From assembly GCA_028671895.1 (NCBI GenBank), contig JAPMAC010000231.1:14658001-14722000 (forward strand): a DNA stretch of 64,000 bases. Reading direction: 5' to 3'. Position numbers and translations under genes: made by a program. The stretch comes from Oenanthe sinensis (taxonomy: Eukaryota; Streptophyta; Magnoliopsida; Apiales; Apiaceae). The notes beneath the pieces were generated by a model. That model was not told where the DNA came from, did not search any database, and saw only the letters and a program-made list of their open reading frames with translations. Below, one piece after another: positions 12,841 to 23,982 of the stretch (within the stretch, counting starts at the first letter, position 1; every line of letters starts with the position of its first letter).

Positions 12841-14511
12841 TGTATGTATGCTAAGTTATTATTTTTGTAGCCATTGTTCACAAATTATCCGTTGAAACAA
12901 AGTGATCAATTGATAATTGTGTTAATTGTCAATGGATATTTTGCAGCCATCATTGGATATATTTGATCAACTGATAAAATATATTCCTATCGATGGATAT
13001 TTATCTATCGACAGATAATTGCCCTGGTAATTGTTTATTGATCGACAAAATAATTTTTTTTCTTTTTTTTTCAATGGTTGTGATTACCCATCGATGGTAA
13101 TAGAATTTCTACAGTTTTACACATCCATTGATCAAATTATAGCCGTTGGTTCTTTACTTTATTTGTCAACAGATGATTATATCCATCGATTGCCATTTAG
13201 AGTAATTAACTTTTGTTCTTTTTATCTTTCAACGGTTATATTCTTAATTAAACTGACTATTCAAGTCATTTTAATCTCAAAAATACAAATAACAATTTCA
13301 TTTCTCATTTCATTCTTACTTGTTATTTTATTTTCTATCTCTAATCTATGTATCTCTATTTATCAAGAACCCTAAAGCAATTTCACTAACTTTCCTTCAA
13401 GTTTTTTTTAATCTCTCTAAGAACAGCAATGGCACCCTAGAAGAAGATTGTTTCCTTAAAGGGTTTATCTATGAGCAAAACAATTTTGTTGCATGCCTAA
13501 CCGTGGATGATGCTCCCGTGGACTTCCATCCATTGATGAGGTTTCTGGGAGACTGCAAAGTTTCCTATCTTCTGTGATAACACAAGTGTCATTGCAATAA
13601 CAGAAAATCCTGTGTAACATTCCAGAACCAAACACATTGACATAAGGTATCATTTTATTAGGGAACATGTAATAAATGGTATAGTTGAATTACATTTTAT
13701 CCCCAGTGAACAACAACTTGCAGATATTTTTATCAAACCTCTAGATTAATCTACTTTTAATAGATTAGTCTGTGAATTAGGTATGCTTAATTTTACTCAA
13801 TCTTAAAATGTTTGCTAAGTTTTTCTTTTTGCCATTGTTCATAATTATCTGTTGAAACAAAATGATCAACTGATAAATGTGTTAATTATCAATGAATATT
13901 TTGCAGCTATCGATAGATATATTTGATCAACAGATAAATTATATTCCTATCGATGGATATTTATCTATCGACAGATAATTACCCTGGTAGTTGTTTATCG
14001 ATCGATAAATTATTTTTTTCATTTTATCCATCGATGGTAATAGAATTTCTACAGTTTTATTCATCCATTGATCAAATTATAGCCGTTGATTAATTACTTT
14101 ATTTGCCAACAGATGAAGACATCCATCGATTGCCATTTAGAGTAATTAACTGCAACTTTTTTTATCTTTCAACGGTTACATTCTTAATTAACCTGACTAA
14201 TCGAGTCACTTTCATCTCAGAAATATATATAGCAATATAAAGTCTCACTTTATTCTTACTTGCTATTTTATTTTCTATCTCTAATTTCTGTATCTCTATC
14301 TATTTCTCTCAAGCACTCTTAAGTCGAATTTACTCACTAGTTTTCAAGCTTTTTCTCTAATCTCTCTAAGAACAGCGATGGCACCACAAAAGAAGATTGT
14401 TTCCTCAACCGGATTCACATATAAACAGAACAATTTTGCAGCATGTCCAACTGTGGATGATGCTCCCGTAGACTTCCATCCATTGATGAGGTTTCTGGGA
14501 GACTGTAAAGT
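12597..14511 (+). repeat. Direct tandem duplication of pol end, spacer and third-ORF start
   Basis: The segment starting at about 12597 (ttttctgtgataacacaagt) recurs from about 13564. Each copy holds the last RNase H codons, the AT-rich spacer and the first codons of the third frame (initiation near 13429 and 14378). The copies are about 967 and 948 bp long and clearly diverged, so the event is old. The upstream third-frame start is cut off after DCKVS by the junction, and the downstream start leads into the long frame. Confidence 0.85.
12850..14232 (+). promoter_or_regulatory. Motif-rich spacer with possible internal promoter
   Basis: Both copies of the spacer between pol and the third frame are packed with the short motif family ATCAACTGATAA / ATC(C/G)ATGGATA (for example 12925-13020 and 13855-13985), which also crowds the 3' LTR. 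The downstream copy then has a TATA-like TATATATAG at 14224-14232, about 146 bp before the ATG of the third frame. A promoter role is an inference from this arrangement. Confidence 0.35.
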
Positions 14512-17500
14512 GTCAAAAGCTCTCAGTGAAGCACCAATAATAGTCTGTTCATTTGTTGAAGAGCTATGGAACACTGCAGAAGTCTCACAGGATTGGAAGG
14601 TAATTTCTTATACTTGTAAAGGTAATTCCTACACCATTACAAGTACTACTCTGTCTGAATGCTTAGAATTACCTGAAAATAATTGTGATAAGTCACCCAC
14701 TGAAAATGACATTAGGGACATGTTAGAATCTGTTAATTATGTTAATGCTGAAACTGGATTAGGTGAGGTTGTTAGGAAAAATCTTAGAAAATAATGGAGT
14801 TATTTCTTTGATGCTATTATTAAAGTATTTTCTGGAAAAATAAGTAATTTTGATGCAATTACCATAAGTATGCAAGAAATTACTTATTTTATCATATTTA
14901 ATAAGTACTTTAATTTTAGCACATTACTCCTAAATGAATTAACTGCTAAGTTAGGAAATAAGGCATCTAGGAAAAATAATATCTATTTTGCTAGATTTTT
15001 TATGCTGTTGATTAATGCCTCTATTGGAGATTATGAGATTAATGCGGAGATAGAAACACTGGAGGCCTGGACACAAAACAAAAAGGTCTTCAAGGACTTG
15101 GTGAGAATCAACTTACACCCTAAGTTGTGCCTCATCTATCCTCCTTTTGTGCAGGTATATCTCAAGAAATTCAATTTCTCTTTTACTTCCTCTAGTATTC
15201 CAATTTCTTTGCCTTCTGCAACAATAGAGGGAGATAGAAATGCCCCCATCCCTCCTACCCAAGTTGCACAACCTTCCAAACATAAATCTAAACAAATCAC
15301 CTCAGTAGTTTCTCAAAATACTACTGTTGTAAAAACTAAGAAAAGAAAAACCACTGAGGGGAGTGTGAAGGTGGCTGATAAGGGTGAGGGAACTGGCCAA
15401 CATCAAGAAAGCTAGAAGAATAAGGAAGGATAGGTTGAGAGTGTCCAGCCATCCACCAACCCAATCTCCCAACAGATTGAGGCAGTAATAAAGGATTTAA
15501 ATACATCCTTAGTTGCTCCTTCTCAACAAGGTGTAACTATTGAAAAGAGGTCTCAATCAGGACCATTAGATGGGGGTGAGGGACACAAAGTAATTCAGCC
15601 ATACAAAAGGAGAAAAAAGGACAAAAATATTGCACAGGGAACACACACACTTTCAAATCCAAATGCAAATTTGGTGGAGCCTTCAGTTTCTTCTCTTGAT
15701 GTGTCTCAGACTATTCCTGAAGCACAGCCCCACTCTCTATCTATTTCATCTCCTCAATCCCCTTTAAAATCTATTTCTTCAGAAACTTTGTTGATTGACA
15801 ACTTCAATGTTTCAAATTCACCCTCTTTTCAATTCAGGGTAGAGCCAACACTCTCACCTGTATCACCAAATAAGGTTAACACCTTGGTTGATCAGGAAAA
15901 CACTGAAAATTCTCTCAAGTCAATGGATATTCTTCAATCAACTGATAATTTCCAACATCCATTGACTAGTGTACTTCAATCGACGGATATCCTTACATCC
16001 ATTGATGAGCTTCAATCAACAGATATTCATCCATCGATGGATATTTCTTATCCATCGATTAACACCTTCATTCTAATTCATGAATCATCCATTGAAACAA
16101 TTCAAGTTGCCAATACACTACTAGAATTGAGTGGAGTGGGTGAGGTGTGTGAGAGGTAAGGTTTGCATACCTTGGCAAAAGGAGAGTGTGAGAATGAGGG
16201 GCCCTCAATTTCTTCTTAGGTGGCAAAAGGAAAGGGTGTGAGCAAAGAGAGTTCTAACTCAGCAGGTGATGCAAAAGGAGAGGATAGTAAGGGAGAGGTG
16301 AGAATCCAAGATGAGATCCTGATGCAAAAATAGAGAGAAAAGAGTGAAAGAGAAAAGAATAGAGAGAAACCAATTTCACCATCTCATGAAGCATCAACTT
16401 ATAAAACTTTGTTGATTGACAACTTCAATGTTTCAAATTCACCCTCTTTTCAATTCAGGGTAGAGCCAACACTCTCACCTATATCACCAAATAAGGTTAA
16501 CACCTTGGTTGATCAGGAAAACACTGAAAATTCTCTCAAGTCAATGGATATTCTTCAATCAACTGATAATTTCCAACATCCATTGACTAGTGTACTTCAA
16601 TCGACGGATATCCTTACATCCATTGATGAGCTTCAATCAACGGATATTCATCCATCGATGGATATTTCTTATCCATCGATTAACACCTTCATTCTAATTC
16701 ATGAATCATCCATTGAAACAATTCAAGTTGCCAATACACTACTAGAATTGAGTGGAGTGGGTGAGGTGTGTGAGAGGTAAGGTTTGCATACCTTGGCAAA
16801 AGGAGAGTGTGAGAATGAGGGGCCCTCAATTTCTTCTTAGGTGGCAAAAGGAAAGGGTGTGAGCAAAGAGAGTTCTAACTCAGCAGGTGATGCAAAAGGA
16901 GAGGATAGTAAGGGAGAGGTGAGAATCCAAGATGAGATCCTGATGCAAAAATAGAGAGAAAAGAGTGAAAGAGAAAAGAATAGAGAGAAACCAATTTCAC
17001 CATCTCATGAAGCATCAACTTATAAAACTTTGTTGATTGACAACTTCAATGTTTCAAATTCACCCTCTTTTCAATTCAGGGTAGAGCCAACACTCTCACC
17101 TGTATCACCAAATAAGGTTAACACCTTGGTTGATCAGGAAAACACTGAAAATTCTCTCAAGTCAGTGGATATTCTTCAATCAACTGATAATTTCCAACAT
17201 CCATTGACTAGTGTACTTCAATCGACGGATATCCTTACATCCATTGATGAGCTTCAATCAACGGATATTCATCCATCGATGGATATTTCTTATCCATCGA
17301 TTAACACCTTCATTCTAATTCATGAATCATCCATTGAAACAATTCAAGTTGCCAATACACTACTAGAATTGAGTGGAGTGGGTGAGGTGTGTGAGAGGTA
17401 AGGTTTGCATACCTTGGCAAAAGGAGAGTGTGAGAATGAGGGGCCCTCAATTTCTTCTTAGGTGGCAAAAGGAAAGGGTGTGAGCAAAGAGAGTTCTAAC

Positions 17501-20500
17501 TCAGCAGGTGATGCAAAAGGAGAGGATAGTAAGGGAGAGGTGAGAATCCAAGATGAGATCCTGATGCAAAAATAGAGAGAAAAGAGTGAAAGAGAAAAGA
17601 ATAGAGAGAAACCAATTTCACCATCTCATGAAGCATCAACTTATAAAACTTTGTTGATTGACAACTTCAATGTTTCAAATTCACCCTCTTTTCAATTCAG
17701 GGTAGAGCCAACACTCTCACCTATATCACCAAATAAGGTTAACACCTTGGTTGATCAGGAAAACACTGAAAATTCTCTCAAGTCAATGGATATTCTTCAA
17801 TCAACTGATAATTTCCAACATCCATTGACTAGTGTACTTCAATCGACGGATATCCTTACATCCATTGATGAGCTTCAATCAACGGATATTCATCCATCGA
17901 TGGATATTTCTTATCCATCGATTAACACCTTCATTCTAATTCATGAATCATCCATTGAAACAATTCAAGTTGCCAATACACTACTAGAATTGAGTGGAGT
18001 GGGTGAGGTGTGTGAGAGGTAAGGTTTGCATACCTTGGCAAAAGGAGAGTGTGAGAATGAGGGGCCCTCAATTTCTTCTTAGGTGGCAAAAGGAAAGGGT
18101 GTGAGCAAAGAGAGTTCTAACTCAGCAGGTGATGCAAAAGGAGAGGATAGTAAGGGAGAGGTGAGAATCCAAGATGAGATCCTGATGCAAAAATAGAGAG
18201 AAAAGAGTGAAAGAGAAAAGAATAGAGAGAAACCAATTTCACCATCTCATGAAGCATCAACTTATAAAACTTTGTTGATTGACAACTTCAATGTTTCAAA
18301 TTCACCCTCTTTTCAATTCAGGGTAGAGCCAACACTCTCACCTGTATCACCAAATAAGGTTAACACCTTGGTTGATCAGGAAAACACTGAAAATTCTCTC
18401 AAGTCAGTGGATATTCTTCAATCAACTGATAATTTCCAACATCCATTGACTAGTGTACTTCAATCGACGGATATCCTTACATCCATTGATGAGCTTCAAT
18501 CAACGGATATTCATCCATCGATGGATATTTCTTATCCATCGATTAACACCTTCATTCTAATTCATGAATCATCCATTGAAACAATTCAAGTTGCCAATAC
18601 ACTACTAGAATTGAGTGGAGTGGGTGAGGTGTGTGAGAGGTAAGGTTTGCATACCTTGGCAAAAGGAGAGTGTGAGAATGAGGGGCCCTCAATTTCTTCT
18701 TAGGTGGCAAAAGGAAAGGGTGTGAGCAAAGAGAGTTCTAACTCAGCAGGTGATGCAAAAGGAGAGGATAGTAAGGGAGAGGTGAGAATCCAAGATGAGA
18801 TCCTGATGCAAAAATAGAGAGAAAAGAGTGAAAGAGAAAAGAATAGAGAGAAACCAATTTCACCATCTCATGAAGCATCAACTTATAAAACTGAGCAGGT
18901 TGCAGCAGAACTCACCCAGGAGTTGGGGTTAAAGTCAGGGGGAGATGGAGGAATTGGAGAAGATGGAGTTCATGCAGGAGGTGCAGATGCCCACATGGAG
19001 GTGGATGATGAGATTGAATTCCACATAGAGGCTACAACTTTTCACCATGGGGATCCACAATATTAAAATTTGGCAGCAGCCACTAATCAAGAGGCTGAAA
19101 AGATGTTGGGATTGGTGCAAACAAAAGAACAATTCAGGAGTGGCAAGGAGAGTCTAGCAAGACAGGCTGATGATGTATCCCATATGAATCTAGAGATTTT
19201 GAAGATAATTCTGATGATGAGCTTTTAGAACCTGAAACGGCTAGTGATGAAACTATTTTGGCTGACACTGAAAGGGCCATAGTTTCACACTACAGGAGAT
19301 CCATGGCTGAAGTAAATGTAGAGGATCATTTGCACAGAAGAATTCTCAACTTTTACAGAGACACTTGATGATCCAGAAAATGCATGTAACAGGGTCCAAG
19401 TATGAACTCAAGAAAATCAGGGGGGAAATTTATAGCTCAAATATGCATTTTGACTCTACAATTGATTCAAGACTCAGCCTCACAATGTTAACAAGAATCA
19501 AGTAAAGACTTGATATTGAGTCTACAGCCAAGGACAAAGTAGTGGCATTGGAGAAAAGAGTGACTGCCATGGAAGTTAACACGGAGAAAATTTTGAAGAA
19601 TCAAGTCTCTCAAATCAAACTTCTGAGCAGGTTATTGGATACCCCTCTTATTTCTCAATCCTTAGCTCAAAAGCCTGTTGCTGATAACAAAAATGGGGAG
19701 AAGAATGATGAGTTAAGAAGGAGGGAGAATGAAGGAGTTGAAGTTGTAATTAAGGATACAGAGAATGTCATTCAAAGGAAAGATCCAAATAAGGCATTGG
19801 CTCAACAAATAGTAAGACAATTTGATTTCATTGCCAGCAAAAACAAGGAAATTGATGCACATGAGCCAATTGCCTTAATGCCAGAAATTCTTGAGGCAGT
19901 AAAGAAATGAGAAATAAGGGTAGACGAAAGTAGCTCACAGACTGGTGACAGAAAAGGAAAGGGCATTACAATAGAAGAAGAAAAGAAAAGGAAGAATTCT
20001 ACCATGAGTGGAGGTGAGAAACTATTGAGCCAAGCAATAGTTGTTGGTGTGAAAGAAAGGGAATAACAAGAAAAGTTACAAGAAGAACTAGTTATTCAAC
20101 TGCAAAGGAAATTTGATGAGGAGGATAGGCTAATTAGAGAAGCCAGGAGGAAAGAAGGTGAAAAGAGGCCAAGAATGAAACAAAGAGAAAACAAGCTTAT
20201 AGATGAACCAAGAACCTCTGGAGTAAAAAGGAAACTTGTTGTTGATGAAAAAGTGGCTAAGGAGAAAAAGCCAAAGGAGGTAAATCTTGAGAGTCAAGCA
20301 TCTGAGAGTGGTCAATCTAAGGAGATAGAAGTGTTCAAATCCAAACCCCAAAATTTTATTTCAATCGAAGTTGAGGGAATAACTGCAATTAAAGGACAAA
20401 GGAAGAGAGATATAGATCTACTTCACATAGACTGTGAAGATGGGTCACATTCAATCTTCACATTTGAGCAAGTCATGGAACAAGGCTATGGTGTTTTAAG

Positions 20501-20876
20501 GAAAATATATACAATGCTCAACAGAAAGTATTATCTAACTGAAGAGCTAGGAAAAGACATTCTTGAGAAGATGAAGAAGATAATGGAAACACCTCTTCAA
20601 GTAGAAAGGGATGACATAATCAAAGTTTGGAACCCTGAAGGAAGGAAGGTACTTCATGAACCATTTTACATGATGATCTACAAGGACAGAGAAGGTAAAG
20701 AAAAATGCATTGATATTTGTCAGGAAATAGACAACCTGCCTAATCTGGAATTGAACCATCTTGCAAGCCAACTAGACTATAGGGTGGAGGATGAGAATAT
20801 TTTGAAGGGATCCTTATACAGGAAGATGAAGGAAAATGAAGACAAGATGAATGAGTCAAGGGGAAGAAGAAGATAG
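14378..20876 (+). pseudogene. Third ORF of the SIRE-like element (env-position protein), broken
   Basis: The frame opens MAPQKKIVSS. A conserved N-terminal domain runs to about 15170 (VDFHPLMRFLGDCKVSKA, VCSFVEELWNTAEVS, KDLVRINLHPKL). It is followed by a Ser/Pro/Lys-rich linker (15200-15780), five tandem 621-bp units, an acidic stretch (18890-19370) and a Lys/Glu-rich coiled-coil C-terminal region (19540-20876, with NFISIEVEGITAIKGQRKR). 14378-18890 is one frame interrupted by stops (14792, 15413 and three per repeat unit). The C-terminal part is shifted to another frame. The function of this reading frame in SIRE-like elements is unknown to me. No signal peptide or membrane segment stands out, so calling it an envelope protein is not supported. 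Confidence 0.75.
15783..18887 (+). repeat. Five head-to-tail 621-bp units in the third ORF
   Basis: Units start at 15783, 16404, 17025, 17646 and 18267, with exact 621-bp spacing (207 codons, so phase is kept). Each unit contains the same three in-frame stops (in unit 1 at 16157 after GEVCER, then after PSISS and after ILMQK). Diagnostic bases show units 2 and 4 share ctAtatcacc / tcAatgg, while units 3 and 5 share ctGtatcacc / tcGgtgg-type differences (tcagtgg). Unit 1 alone has aacAgatattc. The array ends 5 bp into a sixth unit, at gagcaggttgc. Confidence 0.95.
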
Positions 20877-21041
20877 AATATTCAGACTCAATATTAAAAT
20901 TATCAGAATTTATCTTTTACTGGTATTTGATCACTCTGTCTCAAATTACTTTTGTCAATATTGTAATTCCTGCTAGAATGAAAATGTTTAGGAAGTTTTG
21001 TTATCATCAACAGAAAATTTATGCATATTTTACATATTCAT

Positions 21042-21055
21042 AAATAGGGGGAGAT
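21042..21055 (+). other. Polypurine tract of the SIRE-like element
   Basis: AAATAGGGGGAGATT lies directly before the TGTTAGGAATTATGAG start of the LTR. This is the expected primer site for plus-strand DNA synthesis. Confidence 0.8.
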
Positions 21056-22244
21056 TGTTAGGAATTATGAGATTTGATGATAATAAATTACTTAGAATTA
21101 CAATAGGGATTTAAAATTCATTGTAACTAGTTGATGGATATGTGACTTATAAATATCCATTTACTAGGAGACTAGTTATTAGTTGAAGCTTGTTTATCAA
21201 CTGATAAATTGGATTGTAACATTTGATTCATGTTTCATTATCAATTGATTGTATTGCCTCGATGGATGTTGTGAAGTAGTCGACTGATGTTATTGATTTC
21301 AATTTATAGCTTCTCAGCGGATGTGAAGAATGGCTGATTAATTATAAATATTTTAAGTCAGAATTCTCACATGTGAAGTGATCAATGGATATTGGAGTGG
21401 ATGGATGAAGACACTACTCAATGGATAAAAGCCATCAACGGATAAAAGGCATCAACGGATAAAAGCCATCAACGGATAAAGGCAATCAACGGATAAAGGA
21501 CCATCAATGGATAGGGAGTCGATGAATAACTCAATTAGCCATCGATACATCAATTGATCAATGGATATCCTATCCATCGATGGATGAGCAAAGGAGAATC
21601 AACTGATAAGCTTAACAACATTTATCAGTTGATTAAAGTTTCCCAATTTTGTTAAAGACAAAAAGAATGCGAACTTTGCAGAGACTGAATCAATGGAAGA
21701 CAGTCATGTTAGGATTGTGAAGACTTTCAAGGCAACACAGTCTTCAAGGAATGGAAAAAGACAAAGATATTTCCAGGACTAGACAAAGTCTAATGAAGAC
21801 TATGAAAGTAACTAATTTCTATTTTCATGTAAACATTGTAAAGTGCATTTTATAATGTTATCTGTCGATAGGAAATAAAAGTAGAAGAAAACTACTATAT
21901 CGCAGTTAGTAGTCTATTGTAACAAAGTGTAGAAGTAGAATAAGTGTGAGAAAAATTGTAAGCATTGTATTGCAAGAACAATACTTTGTAAGCAGCTTGG
22001 TAATTTTACCAAGAGTAATTGAAAGCAAAAATACACTAGTGAAAAAACCAATCCACTAGTAATTTTTATATTACTTGTCTTGTTTTCAATTTATAAGTAT
22101 CACATTCTTAGTTCAATTAGTTATCTTTTCATACATTCAAACACTTCTGTTGAACAAACTTAAATCCGCAAGAATTTCAATTAATTCTTAAGTTTGTATT
22201 CAACCCCCCTTCTCCAAACTTATTGTACTCAAGGGCAAATAACA
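21056..22244 (+). repeat. 3' LTR of the SIRE-like element
   Basis: The LTR begins TGTTAGGAATTATGAG. The proposed end is the TAACA after CAACCCCCCTTCTCC...GGGCAAA, which mirrors the TGTTA start and resembles the CAACCCCCCTTCTACG...CTAACA end of the 31689-44197 family. That gives about 1189 bp. There is no second LTR in the window for comparison, so the right boundary is inferred. The left half is dense in the ATCAAC(G/T)GATAA motif, including a tandem array at 21419-21515. Confidence 0.7.
21419..21515 (+). repeat. Short tandem array of CATCAACGGATAAA in the LTR
   Basis: The motif CCATCAACGGATAAAAG occurs about five times head to tail at a spacing of about 19-20 bp, flanked by variants with CAATGGATA. 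Every unit contains CAACGG/CCGTTG, which fits a plant MYB-binding core. Confidence 0.85.
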
Positions 22245-22415
22245 ATTGCATTTCCAGTAACTAGGTTCCTTGCCTTCTTCCTTTTTGTGTTCATCAGAGT
22301 CTGAACTCTATTTTTTCTTACCAAAGTCTGTCTTAGACTCTGATGGCACATGTCCAGTCCCTGACTAGTGTGATTTGACAAATACTCCATATTTAGGCTT
22401 TTGCACACCATCAGG
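22245..22415 (-). pseudogene. Disrupted minus-strand transposon ORF, distal part
   Basis: Reading leftwards, this piece continues the sequence at 31455-31688 once the Angela-like insertion is removed: both sides share TCAGG. It encodes a Lys/Ser/Asp-rich segment (KPKYGVFVKSH, SSDSDEHKKEEGKEPS) with stops. I do not recognise its family. The sequence context is a Copia third-ORF or gag-like region. Confidence 0.5.
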
Positions 22416-23968
22416 TGTTGGGTTCCGAGGCATAAAACGCAGCGGATAAACATAAAAATAACAAAAAAAAATCGGAACCCTAACGCAGGATCATGTATAA
22501 GACTTGACGGATTATGGTAAACAGAATCATACCTATTCTTGTCCTGACTTTCACGAACTCAACGGAGATCCTTGCTATCACGATTTTGTGTCTTCCTCTC
22601 GAAAGCACCTCTATGGTATCCACACGAGCACCTTCAAGAACGTCTCACGATCTTGATCACGGGATGGATGTACTAGCCTCCTTTGATGAATTCGAATGAC
22701 TGCCTTTGCTGCCTCCTTGCTCTGCCTCTAGGGTTTTATCATATAAAACGTACCATTCATTTAACCTATCATTATCTATTTATAATGATTGGTTAATGGG
22801 CCTTTTCAGCAAAACCTAACCCATGTAGGCATAGGATTAAATAATAAAACATGCTTTTATTATTTAATTAATAACTAAGTCACACTTAATTATTATTGGC
22901 AGAAATACAATTATTCAAATTCGAATTTATATTATTTTAATTAATTAAGTCTCACTTAATTAATATAATAAAATTCAAATAATCATCAATTAATTTAAAT
23001 CTATAATTTAAATTAACTATTCCACTAGGTGCTCTATGTGTGTGACCCTATAGGCTATTATTTAATTAGCAATAATTTTATTCTCCAATAAAATTATAAA
23101 CAATGAGCGGTATCTAGTAATACATCATTGCTATCCAATTAAACAATAATTAAATCGTGATTTGATAAAACCTTTCATGATTAATGTTTCCGTGTAATAT
23201 AATCCCTTTAACCAAATATATTATAGATTAAACTCGAGGCATGTGTTTAGTCATCCTCTTCAACATTTAATCCGGGTTTACTTGATCCATGAGTAGACTA
23301 TGGAAAAACAAATCATTATTTGAGCACGGCCATGCATTTTATAGTCTCACTCAATCAAGAGGCCAATAATATCTCTCCTAATTATAGGAGGGTTAAATCC
23401 TTTATCTATCATTCATATTTCTCATACGACTCATGATATACCCGATGTCCACTTTTATCATCACCCGGTCAAAGGTAACTTTTAATGTAGTCAGAGTATA
23501 TTAATCCTCGTATAGAAATATAATGATCTCAAGTCAGAGGATCATTACACCATTATCACTGTGAGTCTTTCTTATGACTTTATTAAACATGAAGAATCTC
23601 ACTGTGGGTCTGTCCAGTACCATGCACTCCTACATGTACCTATGCATTGACTTTAGTATCCCCATACTTATAACCAATGAGATATGGTTATCTGTCAAAC
23701 AACATACTAGTCTATTTATGTGTTATTATTGTCCTATAATAATAATACTCGACTAGGGACATTTAAGAATATGATATATTATATAATCTCAAGTTCAAGT
23801 CATGTACTTAAACTATATAACGTGTATCATGATTCTAAGGACATTTATTATGCTAACAAATATATCGCAGTAATTAAAGTCATAATAAATACGTTTATTG
23901 AATAATCAAATGACATAAAGGTTTATTAAAGGAAACATTGTATTGCCTCTAGGGCACCTACACTAACA
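22416..23968 (-). repeat. 3' LTR of the complete Copia element
   Basis: On the plus strand it starts TGTTGGGTTCCGAGGC and ends CACCTACACTAACA. It is the left copy and lies next to the polypurine tract, so it is the 3' LTR of the minus-strand element. It corresponds base for base to 29902-31454 at an offset of 7486 bp. Confidence 0.95.
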
Positions 23969-23980
23969 ATCTCCCACTTG
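23969..23980 (-). other. Polypurine tract of the complete Copia element
   Basis: On the minus strand this reads CAAGTGGGAGATT and directly abuts the LTR end. It is only a few bases after the pol stop codon. Confidence 0.8.
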
Positions 23981-23982
23981 CA

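Larger units (their letters stand above)
9185..22244 (+). mobile_element. SIRE-like Copia element, 5'-truncated, with third ORF
   Basis: The order is gag end with zinc knuckle, protease, integrase, reverse transcriptase, RNase H, spacer, a long third reading frame with five tandem 621-bp units, a polypurine tract and a 3' LTR. This layout, with a long extra coding region between pol and the 3' LTR, is typical of SIRE/Maximus-type plant Copia elements. The 5' LTR, leader and most of gag are absent. Scattered stops in every domain show the copy is dead. At least two internal amplifications (12597-14511 and 15783-18887) enlarge it. Confidence 0.8.

Noticed and set aside
14378..20876. Envelope-like glycoprotein in the third ORF
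   Set aside because: No signal peptide, membrane segment or Cys-rich ectodomain is visible. Only its position recalls an envelope gene.
21419..21515. CRISPR-like array
   Set aside because: The spacing is about 19-20 bp with no unique spacers, and the context is a plant LTR.
22514..23905. Small open frames repeated at 30000-31391
   Set aside because: They occur twice only because the LTR occurs twice. They have no start context or domain, and decayed relatives do not keep them.
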